Positions 40,702 to 49,127 of a DNA stretch of 64,000 nt are shown here, one piece after another; the stretch's first letter is position 1; each line of letters opens with the position of its first letter. A model generated the notes under the pieces. That model had not been told where the DNA came from and made no database searches. It worked only from the letters and a program-made list of their open reading frames with translations. Both the position numbers and the translations under genes were made by a program. Origin of the DNA: Arthrobacter_H rhombi (GTDB lineage: Bacteria; Actinomycetota; Actinomycetes; Actinomycetales; Micrococcaceae); the NCBI RefSeq assembly GCF_039526245.1, contig NZ_BAAAIV010000005.1, positions 124,001 to 188,000 on the forward strand, in the 5' to 3' direction.

Positions 40702-41664
40702 ATGACCGGCAAAATCGCCACGGGAGTGGCTGCGGCTGCAGGCTGGCTGGAGTCCATGGTGAGTTCGCTGGCCAATCACAGCGATCGGCTGGATGCCATC
40801 AATATTTTCCCGGTGGCTGACGGCGACACGGGATCCAACCTCTACCTCACGGCCCGCACCGCGCACGACGCGATCTCCGTTTTGCAGACCGATGACCTCG
40901 GCGAATTCCTGGCCACGGCTGGTCGTGCCGGGATGGAATCGGCTCGCGGCAACTCCGGGACCCTGCTGGCCGTGTACCTCATCGGATTCTCCGAGCCGCT
41001 GCGCGGACACCAACGCCTGAGCGGTCCATTGCTCGCCTCCGCTCTCGAACGAGGGCGCGTCCGTGCCTGGTCGGCCTTGAGCGATCCGGTACCGGGCACG
41101 ATGCTCTCGGTGGCGGCTGCTGCTGCCCGTGCCGCAGGCGAGGTCATCTCCACGTCGACGGCCGACTCATCCAGCCGTGCACATCTCCGAGAAGTCCTCG
41201 ATGCCGTCCACGCGGCCGCATTGACGTCCGTGGTCAGCACCGAGAGCCAGCTCGGTCCGTTGACGAACGCCCGGGTGGTCGACGCCGGGGCCGTCGGGAT
41301 GATGCTCGTGATCGACACACTCCATGCGGCAGTCACGGGAGAACCCCTCGATGAGTCCCGCTATACGCCACTTCATGGTTATGGCATCCAAGATCCGCAC
41401 ATCCATGCTGCCACTACCGCGGAGGAGGGGGTAGAGGTCATGTGCACCATCGCCCTCGATGCCCTCGAGGCGGCGACGTTAAGGGCCCGCTTGGACGCCA
41501 TCGGGACATCCGTGGTGATGAGTGCTGTCAGTGACGGAGCCGATGGCTACCGGTGGCGCGTCCATGTCCATGTCCCCCAGGCGGACGATGCCCTCGGAGC
41601 CATCCGCCAAGCCGGTGACCCGGTCAATATTTCAGTTACGGACCTGTACACCCACGATGCCTGA
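40702..41664 (+). CDS. DAK2-domain protein (FakA-related)
   Basis: The 320-residue protein has the DAK2 fold of dihydroxyacetone kinase L subunits and of FakA fatty-acid kinase: INIFPVADGDTGSNLYLT (metal and ATP binding), GRAGMESARGNSGTLLA, PGTMLSVAAAAARA and RVVDAGAVGMML. Full FakA is about 550 residues, so the C-terminal part is short here. No fatty-acid-binding FakB/DegV partner is seen nearby. ATG 40702 has GAGGGG 7 nt upstream. It directly precedes and overlaps recG by 8 bp, a conserved Gram-positive neighbourhood. Confidence 0.85.
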   Translation: MTGKIATGVAAAAGWLESMVSSLANHSDRLDAINIFPVADGDTGSNLYLTARTAHDAISVLQTDDLGEFLATAGRAGMESARGNSGTLLAVYLIGFSEPLRGHQRLSGPLLASALERGRVRAWSALSDPVPGTMLSVAAAAARAAGEVISTSTADSSSRAHLREVLDAVHAAALTSVVSTESQLGPLTNARVVDAGAVGMMLVIDTLHAAVTGEPLDESRYTPLHGYGIQDPHIHAATTAEEGVEVMCTIALDALEAATLRARLDAIGTSVVMSAVSDGADGYRWRVHVHVPQADDALGAIRQAGDPVNISVTDLYTHDA

Positions 41665-43876
41665 ATCGACCGCATTCGGCCCGGCCACCCCACTTCGGAA
41701 TGCCGTGGGCGAGAAGTCAGCCAGCTCCGTCCACAAGGCGTTTGGATACGAAACGTGCGGAGACTTGCTGCATCACTTTCCCCGCCGCTATCTTGACGTC
41801 GGCGAGCTGACCCGCATCGTGGAGTTGCCACTGGGTGAACCCGTGACGATCGTGGCCCGGGTCGTCACCTCGGAACAGCGCAGGATGCAACGTCGCAAGG
41901 GCATGCTCTTGCAGGTCACCGTCGAGGACGAACTCGGCCAGGCCCATGGTCGCCTGACCATGACCTTCTTCAACGGCTACAAGGCGGCCAAGGACCTGGT
42001 TCCCGGAACAGTGGCCATGTTCAGCGGCAAAGTCGGGATGTACCGGCACGCGCTCCAGCTCGCCCAACCCGAATATGCGCTGCTGGACACGGCCGAGGAG
42101 GCAGACCCCCGGCCCATCCCGATCTATCCCGCTACCGCGGCGGTCCCCAGCCAGACACTGCGCGCCATGATGGCCCTGGTCCTGGCTGGCGTTGATGCCG
42201 ACACCTACCCCGACCCGGTCCCGGGTTTCCTCCGGGCGAGACACCAGCTGCCCGAGTTGGCCCGCGCGCTGCACACGGTCCACGACCCGGAGACCGTGGG
42301 CGAAGGCGAAGCCGCCAAGAACCGGTTCCGCTACGACGAGGCCCTCGTACTGCAGTCGGCCCTGGCCGAACGTCGCGCCCATCGATTCCGACAACCGGCG
42401 ACCGCACGTGTCGGGGGCATGGATGGGATCCTGAACCGGTTCGAGGACTCGCTGCCCTTCGCACTCACCGAGGGACAGGTCACCGCAGGGCTGGAGATCT
42501 CAGCCGACCTGGCCCGAGATCGGCCCATGAACCGGCTCCTTCAAGGTGAAGTCGGTTCCGGCAAGACCATCGTCGCCCTGCGCGCCATGCTCCAGGTCAT
42601 TGATTCTGGAGGACAGACTGCCCTGATGGCACCGACAGAGGTCTTGGCTCAACAGCACTACGCATCCATCTCGCGTATGCTCGGGCCCCTTGGCCGTGGT
42701 GGCCAGTTAGATGGCGACTCGGATGGCACGCGGGTGGACCTGCTCACCGGGTCGATGCCAGCTGCCCGCCGTAAGGAGGTCCTGCTGCGTGTGGCGTCCG
42801 GTGAGACCGGGATCGTCATCGGTACCCATGCCTTGCTCTCCGACAATGTGTTCTTCGCCGAGCTCGGCTTGGTCGTCGTCGATGAACAACACCGCTTCGG
42901 TGTCGAGCAGCGCGACACCTTGAGGGCCAAGGGAAAACTGCAACCCCACATGCTGGTGATGACGGCTACCCCGATCCCGCGGACCGTCGCCATCACAGCA
43001 TTCGGAGACTTGGAGATCAGTAGCCTCTCCGAGCTGCCGTCGGGCAGGGCACCTATCAGCACATATCTGGCAAACCTCTACGACGACAGGTACCGGGACC
43101 GGATGTTCGCGCTGATGCGCGAGGAAGTTGAGAAGGGCCACCAGGTCTATCTGGTGTGTCCGCGCATCACGGAGCAGGCTAGTGAAGAGGACATGGCTGC
43201 TGAGGCGCCAGGGGAGCGCGGCACGGAAAACGACGACGGCATGCCGGACTCTCCGACACCGCCCAAGGCCACCGTCGAGGAGATGTTTGAACGCATCAGC
43301 ACCATGCCCTTGTTCTCCGGCATCCGCGTCGGCATGCTGCACGGACGGATGTCCGCCGAGCAAAAGGCAGAAGCTATGTCCGGCTTCGAATCGGGGGAGA
43401 CCGGCATCCTGGTGTCCACCACGGTCATCGAAGTCGGCGTTGACGTCCATAACGCCACCGCCATGATCATCTTGGACGCGGATTCCTTTGGAGTCTCCCA
43501 GCTGCATCAACTTCGTGGTCGCGTGGGCCGCGGCGGGTTGCCCGGCACCTGCCTGCTGGCCACCTGGCTGCCACCCGGACATCCCTCCCGCAGGCGATTG
43601 GAGGCGGTGGCCGCGACCACCGACGGATTTGCACTGGCGGAAGTCGACCTTGCCGAACGCCGGGAGGGTGACGTCCTGGGGTCCCGGCAGTCCGGGGGAC
43701 AGAACACCCTGAAGATCCTCCGGGTGGTCCGCGATCGCCGGGTCATCGAAGCCGCCCGCATCGATGCGGAGGAGATTGTCGCCAGCAGCGGTGGGATGGC
43801 GGCACATCCTGGGTTGGTGGCCATGGTCCACAGTTGGGTGGACGAGGATATGCAGGCATTTCTGGAACGAGGATAG
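41657..43876 (+). CDS. recG: ATP-dependent DNA helicase
   Basis: The helicase remodels stalled forks and Holliday junctions. The 739-residue protein has the N-terminal wedge domain with an OB fold (FPRRYLDVGEL, TIVARVVTSEQRRMQRRKGMLLQVTVEDE). Helicase motifs follow: Walker A LLQGEVGSGKT, DEQHRFG (motif II), MTATPIPRT (III), and VSTTVIEVGVDVHNAT with QLRGRVGRGG (V and VI). An acidic insertion rich in Glu and Asp (about residues 508-535) lies between the helicase lobes. ATG 41657 overlaps the DAK2 stop. Confidence 0.95.
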   Translation: MPESTAFGPATPLRNAVGEKSASSVHKAFGYETCGDLLHHFPRRYLDVGELTRIVELPLGEPVTIVARVVTSEQRRMQRRKGMLLQVTVEDELGQAHGRLTMTFFNGYKAAKDLVPGTVAMFSGKVGMYRHALQLAQPEYALLDTAEEADPRPIPIYPATAAVPSQTLRAMMALVLAGVDADTYPDPVPGFLRARHQLPELARALHTVHDPETVGEGEAAKNRFRYDEALVLQSALAERRAHRFRQPATARVGGMDGILNRFEDSLPFALTEGQVTAGLEISADLARDRPMNRLLQGEVGSGKTIVALRAMLQVIDSGGQTALMAPTEVLAQQHYASISRMLGPLGRGGQLDGDSDGTRVDLLTGSMPAARRKEVLLRVASGETGIVIGTHALLSDNVFFAELGLVVVDEQHRFGVEQRDTLRAKGKLQPHMLVMTATPIPRTVAITAFGDLEISSLSELPSGRAPISTYLANLYDDRYRDRMFALMREEVEKGHQVYLVCPRITEQASEEDMAAEAPGERGTENDDGMPDSPTPPKATVEEMFERISTMPLFSGIRVGMLHGRMSAEQKAEAMSGFESGETGILVSTTVIEVGVDVHNATAMIILDADSFGVSQLHQLRGRVGRGGLPGTCLLATWLPPGHPSRRRLEAVAATTDGFALAEVDLAERREGDVLGSRQSGGQNTLKILRVVRDRRVIEAARIDAEEIVASSGGMAAHPGLVAMVHSWVDEDMQAFLERG

Positions 43877-43882
43877 GCGAAC

Positions 43883-44452
43883 GTGGGACGGATTATTGCT
43901 GGGGCAGCCGGTGGGCTAAGCCTCAAGTCGGTGCCGGGTGACGCGACCCGGCCTACCACCGACCGTGTCAAGGAAGCGCTTTTTTCCCGGTTGGAAAGCC
44001 GGGATGAACTGGACGGCTCCCGTGTCCTGGACCTCTACGCTGGATCGGGCGCACTCGGAGTGGAGGCGGCGAGCCGCGGAGCTCGCGCTGTCGTCCTAGT
44101 TGAGCAGGCACCCAAGGCGATTGGCATCTGCCAAGCCAACGCGTCCCTGGTGAACAAACTGCTGCGCTCCGACACCGTGACTGTCCGACGCGGAACGGTG
44201 AACACCTTCCTCGCCGCGGAAACGGAGACAGGCAGGGGCTGGGATCTGGTATTCATGGACCCGCCCTACCCGTTGACCGAGGATGAACTGGCCACAACGC
44301 TGCAGTCCCTGGTGCCGCTCCTGAATGTGGGGGCGCTCGTTGTGTTGGAACGCTCCAGCCGGTCGCCAGAACCAGTGTGGCCAGATGGGTTGGTGGCGGT
44401 GTCGTCGAAAAAGTACGGCGAAACCATCCTATGGTTTGCGGAACCCGTCTAG
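43883..44452 (+). CDS. rsmD: 16S rRNA (guanine(966)-N(2))-methyltransferase
   Basis: The 189-residue SAM-dependent enzyme modifies G966 of 16S rRNA. It carries RIIAGAAGGLSLKSVPG, TRPTTDRVKEALFSRL, VLDLYAGSGALGVEAASRGA (SAM binding) and the catalytic DPPYP. It starts with GTG 6 bp after recG, in the usual recG-rsmD-coaD order. That order is broken here by two genes on the opposite strand before coaD. Its last 24 bp overlap the 3' end of the convergent gene. Confidence 0.95.
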   Translation: MGRIIAGAAGGLSLKSVPGDATRPTTDRVKEALFSRLESRDELDGSRVLDLYAGSGALGVEAASRGARAVVLVEQAPKAIGICQANASLVNKLLRSDTVTVRRGTVNTFLAAETETGRGWDLVFMDPPYPLTEDELATTLQSLVPLLNVGALVVLERSSRSPEPVWPDGLVAVSSKKYGETILWFAEPV

Positions 44453-45199
44453 TTCGATGCCGGTCAGCACACTGCCGGGATGTGGGCCGAGAGCCCGCAG
44501 GGCATTGATCCGCTCCGCATCCCATGGCGTGTCGGTTCCCATCAGAATGAAGTTCCCTGGATAGTTGCGGTCAAACAGCTCTGTCGGCGCAGCAACGGTG
44601 ACCTGTTGGAACGTTTCCTCCATGGCAGATATTTGCTGGCGCAGGAAGGCCAGAGGCGGATCATCACCCACATTCACCAAGGCAATGCCGCCGGGAGTCA
44701 GACCCCTCTGGATCTCGAGATGGAATTCGTCTGCGCGCAGATGCTCGGGGGCATCGGCTCCGGCGAAGACGTCCAGGACGACGGCCTCGAATCTCTCGCC
44801 GGCAAGCTCGTCAGCGAGGACCTCCCGGGCATCGCCGATGACTAGCCGAATCCTGGCTTCAGCAGGTACCGGGAGAGTGTCGAGGACGAATCCAAGCAGT
44901 TCACGTTCGGAGTCGACGGCCACTTGTTCGCTTCCCGGGCGCGTCGACTCCAAGTAACGGGCCAACGTCAACGCTCCCGCTCCCAGGTGTAGGACCTTCA
45001 GCGGGGCGTCGGGCTCCGCGAGGAGGTCCAGGTGGTTGGCCAGCCGGCGTAGATACTCGTAAAAGATGTCGGCGGGGTTGTCGAGGTTGACGTGTGATTG
45101 CTCGGCCCCGCCAATTGAAAGTACCCATGCCCCGGGCACCCATGCGTCCGGTTCGATGTGTGCGTGTTCCCCGACACCGGCCAGCCACCGCCGTTGCAT
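44429..45199 (-). CDS. spermidine-synthase-like SAM-fold protein
   Basis: The 256-residue protein has a class I methyltransferase core: VLHLGAGALTLARYLESTRPGSEQVAVDSERELL for cofactor binding, IRLVIGDAREVLAD and EAVVLDVFAGADAPEHL. It resembles the catalytic domain of polyamine aminopropyltransferases, but the acidic gate motif of true spermidine synthases is not obvious, so the reaction is uncertain. ATG 45199 lies 17 bp after the aminotransferase stop, so they form one operon. The frame extends further upstream, but that part lies inside the aminotransferase gene in another frame and is rejected. Confidence 0.8.
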   Translation of the reverse strand: MQRRWLAGVGEHAHIEPDAWVPGAWVLSIGGAEQSHVNLDNPADIFYEYLRRLANHLDLLAEPDAPLKVLHLGAGALTLARYLESTRPGSEQVAVDSERELLGFVLDTLPVPAEARIRLVIGDAREVLADELAGERFEAVVLDVFAGADAPEHLRADEFHLEIQRGLTPGGIALVNVGDDPPLAFLRQQISAMEETFQQVTVAAPTELFDRNYPGNFILMGTDTPWDAERINALRALGPHPGSVLTGIELDGFRKP

Positions 45200-45216
45200 A
45201 TTGCCGTGCGGCCGAC

Positions 45217-46425
45217 TCACGCGAGTCGCGCCTGTGGGAGGCCGGCCAGGCGTCGGGTTGCTTCGGTGAGGACATCGCGCCGCTTGCAGAAGGCGAAGCG
45301 CATCAGCGTTCGAGTTGCCTCGGCGCCCTCGTCGTGGCAGAAGACCGACAGGGGTATGCCGGCGACTCCGATGGCCTCCGGCATCCGGCGGGCCAGGTCC
45401 GCGGCGTCGTCGAATCCGAGCGGGGCAACATCGGCGACCACGAAGTATGTTCCCCGGGGACGGTAAACGGCCATCCCTGAGGCCTCCAGGCCGTCGGCCA
45501 GCTGTGTGCCGCGTTCGCCCAAGTCTGCGGCGAAGTCCGCGTAGTAGCTGTCTGGAAGTTGGAGTGCCTGGGCCACGGCCGGCTGGTACGCGGGACCTGA
45601 ACTGTAGCTCAGGAACTGCTTGACGGTGCGTACCGCCGCAATGAGGTCCTCCGGGCCAGTGGCCCATCCGACCTTCCATCCGGTGAAGGAAAAGGTCTTG
45701 CCGGCAGAGGAGATGGTGATGGTTCGGTCCCACGCTCCGTCGACGGATGCCACGGGAACATGGGGATTGCCAAAGGTCAGGTGCTCATACACCTCGTCGG
45801 AGACGATGATGGCGTCATGGCGGTTGGCGAGCTCCACGATCTGCTCGAGGACATCACGCCCAAAGACCGTGCCGGTGGGGTTGTGGGGGTTGTTGAGTAG
45901 GATCATGCGCGTGTTGGCGGTGATGGCCCCTTCCAAGTCAGCCGGATCAGGCTGGAAGTCGGGAGTCCTCAGGGGCACTGTTCGGTGGATGCCCCCGGCC
46001 AGGGCGATGGTCGCACCGTACGAGTCGTAGAAGGGCTCGAAGGTCAGGACCTCATCGCCAGGGTTGACGAGGGCCAGGACCGAGGCCGCGATGGCCTCGG
46101 TGGCACCTGTGGACACCACCACGCCGGTTCCCGGATCTGGGGAGAGGCCGTAGAAGTGTTGCTGGTGCCCGGCGATGGCCTCTCGCAGTTCGGCGATGCC
46201 AGCCCCTGGAGCATATTGGTTGTGCCCGGAGCGGATGTTCATGGCAGCTGCTTCGGCCATGAACTCCGGCCCGTCGGTATCGGGAAATCCTTGTCCCAGG
46301 TTGATGGCGTCATGTCGCCCTGCGAGCACGGTGATCTCCTCGAAGATCGTGGCTGCTAGGTGACCGTCGCTGCCGAGAAGATTCGCACCCTGTGCTGTGC
46401 GCTGCCAAGGAAAACTAGGGGACAT
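45217..46425 (-). CDS. class I/II aminotransferase (PLP)
   Basis: The 402-residue fold-type I aminotransferase has INLGQGFPDTDGPEFM, NQYAPGAGIAELREAIAGH, VSTGATEAIAASVLALVNPGDEV, LNNPHNPTGTVF, IVSDEVYEHLTF and SSAGKTFSFTGWKVGW, in which the lysine binds PLP. This matches the methionine/kynurenine aminotransferase-like group that also includes actinobacterial N-succinyldiaminopimelate aminotransferases. The substrate is not fixed by sequence. CATACT on the - strand ends 7 nt before ATG 46425 (leaderless candidate). It is divergent from coaD with 78 bp between. Confidence 0.9.
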   Translation of the reverse strand: MSPSFPWQRTAQGANLLGSDGHLAATIFEEITVLAGRHDAINLGQGFPDTDGPEFMAEAAAMNIRSGHNQYAPGAGIAELREAIAGHQQHFYGLSPDPGTGVVVSTGATEAIAASVLALVNPGDEVLTFEPFYDSYGATIALAGGIHRTVPLRTPDFQPDPADLEGAITANTRMILLNNPHNPTGTVFGRDVLEQIVELANRHDAIIVSDEVYEHLTFGNPHVPVASVDGAWDRTITISSAGKTFSFTGWKVGWATGPEDLIAAVRTVKQFLSYSSGPAYQPAVAQALQLPDSYYADFAADLGERGTQLADGLEASGMAVYRPRGTYFVVADVAPLGFDDAADLARRMPEAIGVAGIPLSVFCHDEGAEATRTLMRFAFCKRRDVLTEATRRLAGLPQARLA

Positions 46426-46432
46426 GGGCACC

Positions 46433-46438
46433 AGTATG
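46433..46438 (-). promoter_or_regulatory. -10 box CATACT for the aminotransferase gene
   Basis: On the - strand CATACT ends 7 nt before ATG 46425. Confidence 0.4.
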
Positions 46439-46491
46439 ACAAGGACACGACCCAGGTGACGATTATTGCCGACCATCGTCGTCGTGATTGG

Positions 46492-46497
46492 TAGATT
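46492..46497 (+). promoter_or_regulatory. -10 box TAGATT for coaD
   Basis: TAGATT ends 6 nt before ATG 46504 with no ribosome site between: a leaderless candidate. Confidence 0.5.
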
Positions 46498-46503
46498 GCA
46501 GGT

Positions 46504-46977
46504 ATGCGCCGAGCCGTCTGCCCAGGATCCTTCGATCCCATCCACAAGGGCCACGTGGAAATCATTGCCCGAGCCAGCAACCTCTTCGACGAGGTGGTGG
46601 TGGCGGTATCGACCAACTATGCCAAAAAGTACCGGTTCGACCAGGAAGAGCGCATCGCGATGGCCAGTGAAACCGTCTCCGGGCTGGCCGGGATCACGGT
46701 GGTGCCCATGGGTGATGGCCTGCTGGCGGACTTCTGCCGCGAGGTAGGTGCCGACGCGATCGTGAAAGGACTCCGGTCGGTCGTGGACTACCAGTACGAG
46801 ATCCCCATGGCCGCAATGAACCGGCATCTGACGGGTGTTGAGACCGTTTTCCTTGCGGCCGACAACCGTTACGCGCATCTTTCCTCGAGCCTGATCAAGG
46901 AGGTCCAGGCACTGGGAGGCGACGTGGACGAATACTTGCCGCGCTCCGTGGTCAACCGGTTCCGCAATGGACGGTGA
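46504..46977 (+). CDS. coaD: phosphopantetheine adenylyltransferase
   Basis: The enzyme adenylates 4'-phosphopantetheine in coenzyme A synthesis. The 157-residue nucleotidyltransferase shows CPGSFDPIHKGHVEII (HxGH motif), AVSTNYAKKYRFDQEERI, VKGLRSVVDYQYEIPMAAMNR and the ISSS-type end YAHLSSSLIKEV. In related genomes coaD is usually followed by a DUF177 gene, rpmF and rnc; here galU and the surface-polymer cluster follow instead. Confidence 0.97.
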   Translation: MRRAVCPGSFDPIHKGHVEIIARASNLFDEVVVAVSTNYAKKYRFDQEERIAMASETVSGLAGITVVPMGDGLLADFCREVGADAIVKGLRSVVDYQYEIPMAAMNRHLTGVETVFLAADNRYAHLSSSLIKEVQALGGDVDEYLPRSVVNRFRNGR

Positions 46978-47008
46978 CGTTTTGTCCATTAGCTGGCGTC
47001 TGATCTTG

Positions 47009-47014
47009 TAAAGT
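47009..47014 (+). promoter_or_regulatory. -10 box TAAAGT for galU
   Basis: TAAAGT ends 7 nt before ATG 47022. The best -35-like sequences nearby are badly spaced. Confidence 0.45.
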
Positions 47015-47021
47015 CAGTCCC

Positions 47022-47924
47022 ATGACTGAGACCACGCGCATCACGAAGGCAGTGATCCCCGCTGCGGGATTGGGGACCCGCTTCTTGCCAGCCACCAAGG
47101 CCATGCCCAAGGAAATGCTTCCGGTGGTGGACAAGCCAGCCATCCAATACGTCGTTGCCGAGGCCTCAAAGGCCGGATTGAGCGATGTCTTGATGATCAC
47201 CGGCCGCAGCAAACGGGCGTTGGAGGACCACTTTGACCGGGTTCCCAGCCTCGAGGCAGTGCTTGCGGACAAGGGCGACACGAAGAAACTGGACTTGGTC
47301 CAAGAGGCCACCGCACTCGGTGACATCCACTACGTTCGCCAGGGCGATCCCCAGGGGCTCGGCCACGCGGTCCTCTGCGCCAAACTACATGTCGGAAACG
47401 AGCCCTTCGCCGTCTTGCTCGGCGATGACCTCATCGACGAACGCGATGAACTACTCAGCGAGATGATCCGCGTACAGCAGGAAACCGGCGGTTCGGTCAT
47501 TGCCGTGATGGAGGTCGAACCGTCGCAGATCGGCGCCTACGGTTGTGCCGACGTCACCGCCGTTGACGGCCAGGACTACGTACGAGTCAACGGCCTGGTG
47601 GAAAAACCGGATCCGGCAGACGCCCCGTCCAACCTCGCAGTCATCGGACGATATGTCCTTCATCCCTCGGTCTTCGAAGTCCTGGAACAGACGAAGCCCG
47701 GCCGCGGAAACGAGATCCAGCTCACGGACGCCTTGCAGGAGCTGGCAGCCAGCGACGCGCCGGGCGGTGGCGTCTACGCCGTCGTCTTCCGCGGGCGGCG
47801 CTATGACACGGGAGATAAACTGAGCTATATCAAGGCAGTGATCTCCCTGGCGGCGGAACGCGAGGACCTCTGTGGCGACTTGGTGCCGTGGCTGAAGGAC
47901 TTCGTGGCGGACCTGGACCGCTAG
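47022..47924 (+). CDS. galU: UTP--glucose-1-phosphate uridylyltransferase
   Basis: The enzyme makes UDP-glucose from UTP and glucose-1-phosphate. The 300-residue protein begins with the nucleotide-binding AVIPAAGLGTRFLPATKAMPKEMLPVVDKPAIQYVV region and has RQGDPQGLGHAVLCA, LLGDDLID and VNGLVEKP. Its place at the head of the polymer cluster suggests supply of UDP-glucose (and, through galE, UDP-galactose) for glycosylation by the TagE-like and GT2 enzymes. Confidence 0.96.
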   Translation: MTETTRITKAVIPAAGLGTRFLPATKAMPKEMLPVVDKPAIQYVVAEASKAGLSDVLMITGRSKRALEDHFDRVPSLEAVLADKGDTKKLDLVQEATALGDIHYVRQGDPQGLGHAVLCAKLHVGNEPFAVLLGDDLIDERDELLSEMIRVQQETGGSVIAVMEVEPSQIGAYGCADVTAVDGQDYVRVNGLVEKPDPADAPSNLAVIGRYVLHPSVFEVLEQTKPGRGNEIQLTDALQELAASDAPGGGVYAVVFRGRRYDTGDKLSYIKAVISLAAEREDLCGDLVPWLKDFVADLDR

Positions 47925-48061
47925 ACTTCAGTCACCGCAGGTGCACAGCCGGTTCCCAGTCCAGGGATCTAGAATGGCTGACGCACTATCAACTATTTGA
48001 ATGGGTCGACCTTTCGTGTTTTGTCTGACGGCGGCACGGATGCGTCCCCACGGGAGACCAC

Positions 48062-49114
48062 TTGAACAGCACGACGCCGGAACCGGGGCATGTCCCGCGC
48101 CGCATGGCATCCCCGAAGAAGCATCGGGCACGAGCAGTAATCCTTGTCGTCGTTTCCGTTGTCGTCGTCGCTGCTGTCGTAGCCGGCGGGTATATCTTTA
48201 CGCTCGCCAACACCTTTGACGGGAAAACCGAAACTCTGGCGTCGGCGTTCCCCGATGAAGGTGGTCGCCCGGTCAAGGACCCCGGAGACTCATCCATGAA
48301 CATCCTGCTCATGGGCGCGGACTTTGGTGGCGCCAACCAGGTCACTGGTGATGTGATCGAGCATGGAGGCACTGGCCAGCGGTCGGACACCATGATGCTG
48401 GTCCACGTGCCGGCAGATCGCAAGGGTGTTTATGTCATGTCGGTGATGCGTGACACCTGGCTGGATATCCCAGGGCACGGGCAGAACAAGATCAATTCCG
48501 CCATGGCGTTCGGGGGAGTTCCGCTCGTCGTGCAGACCTTTGAAGGGCTCTTCGGCACGAAGATCGATCATGTCGCAGTGGTTGACTTCCAAGGATTCCG
48601 GGACCTGACGACGGCGTTGGGCGGCGTCAAGGTGAAAAACGACATCGCTTTCACTGCCAACGACACCGACTATTACTACCCCGTCGGAGAGCTGAACCTC
48701 GAAGGTGACCGGGCCTTGCGGTTCGTCCGCGAACGCAAGTCGTTCGTCGACGGGGACTACCAACGGGTGAAGAACCAGCAGAAGTTCCTCAACGCCGTGA
48801 TCGACAAGATGCTGGCCGCACAGACCCTCACCAACCCGGGAACGCTATACCAGGTCATCGACAAGGTCTCTCCCTATCTCACCCTCGACGATTCCTTCGA
48901 TGCACAGACCATCGCCGGCCTGGGGCTTCAGCTGAAGAACATCCGTTCCAACGATGTTCATTCCTTTACGCTTCCGACCGCGGGCGAGTCCCGTTCAGCG
49001 GACGGCCAGTCCATTGTGCTGGAGGACAAGCAAGCGGTCGAAAATGTGGGGAAGGCATTACGCTCGGATAAGATGGATTCTTACTTCGATAACCTTGAGA
49101 CCCCAACAAAATGA
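48062..49114 (+). CDS. LytR-CpsA-Psr (LCP) family transferase, cluster copy
   Basis: The 350-residue membrane protein has a basic N-terminus, one helix (about residues 23-47) and an LCP domain with ILLMGADFGG, QRSDTMMLVHVPADRKGVYVMSVMRDTWLDIPG, INSAMAFGG and RFVRERKSFVDGDYQRVKNQQ. It is very close to the protein at 39648 along its whole length. As a member of the polymer cluster it is the likely ligase that moves the finished polymer from its lipid carrier to peptidoglycan. The start is TTG with GGGAGA (48051-48056) 5 nt upstream. The exporter permease gene follows after 13 bp. Confidence 0.93.
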   Translation: MNSTTPEPGHVPRRMASPKKHRARAVILVVVSVVVVAAVVAGGYIFTLANTFDGKTETLASAFPDEGGRPVKDPGDSSMNILLMGADFGGANQVTGDVIEHGGTGQRSDTMMLVHVPADRKGVYVMSVMRDTWLDIPGHGQNKINSAMAFGGVPLVVQTFEGLFGTKIDHVAVVDFQGFRDLTTALGGVKVKNDIAFTANDTDYYYPVGELNLEGDRALRFVRERKSFVDGDYQRVKNQQKFLNAVIDKMLAAQTLTNPGTLYQVIDKVSPYLTLDDSFDAQTIAGLGLQLKNIRSNDVHSFTLPTAGESRSADGQSIVLEDKQAVENVGKALRSDKMDSYFDNLETPTK

Positions 49115-49127
49115 GGAGCAAAAGCGC

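Noticed and set aside
45200..45733. Upstream extension of the spermidine-synthase-like frame
   Set aside because: It lies inside the aminotransferase gene in another frame and reads as Arg/Pro/Gly-rich noise. ATG 45199 fits the operon spacing.
46426..46989. Upstream extension of the aminotransferase frame
   Set aside because: It is antisense to coaD. ATG 46425 starts the recognisable N-terminus behind a -10 box.
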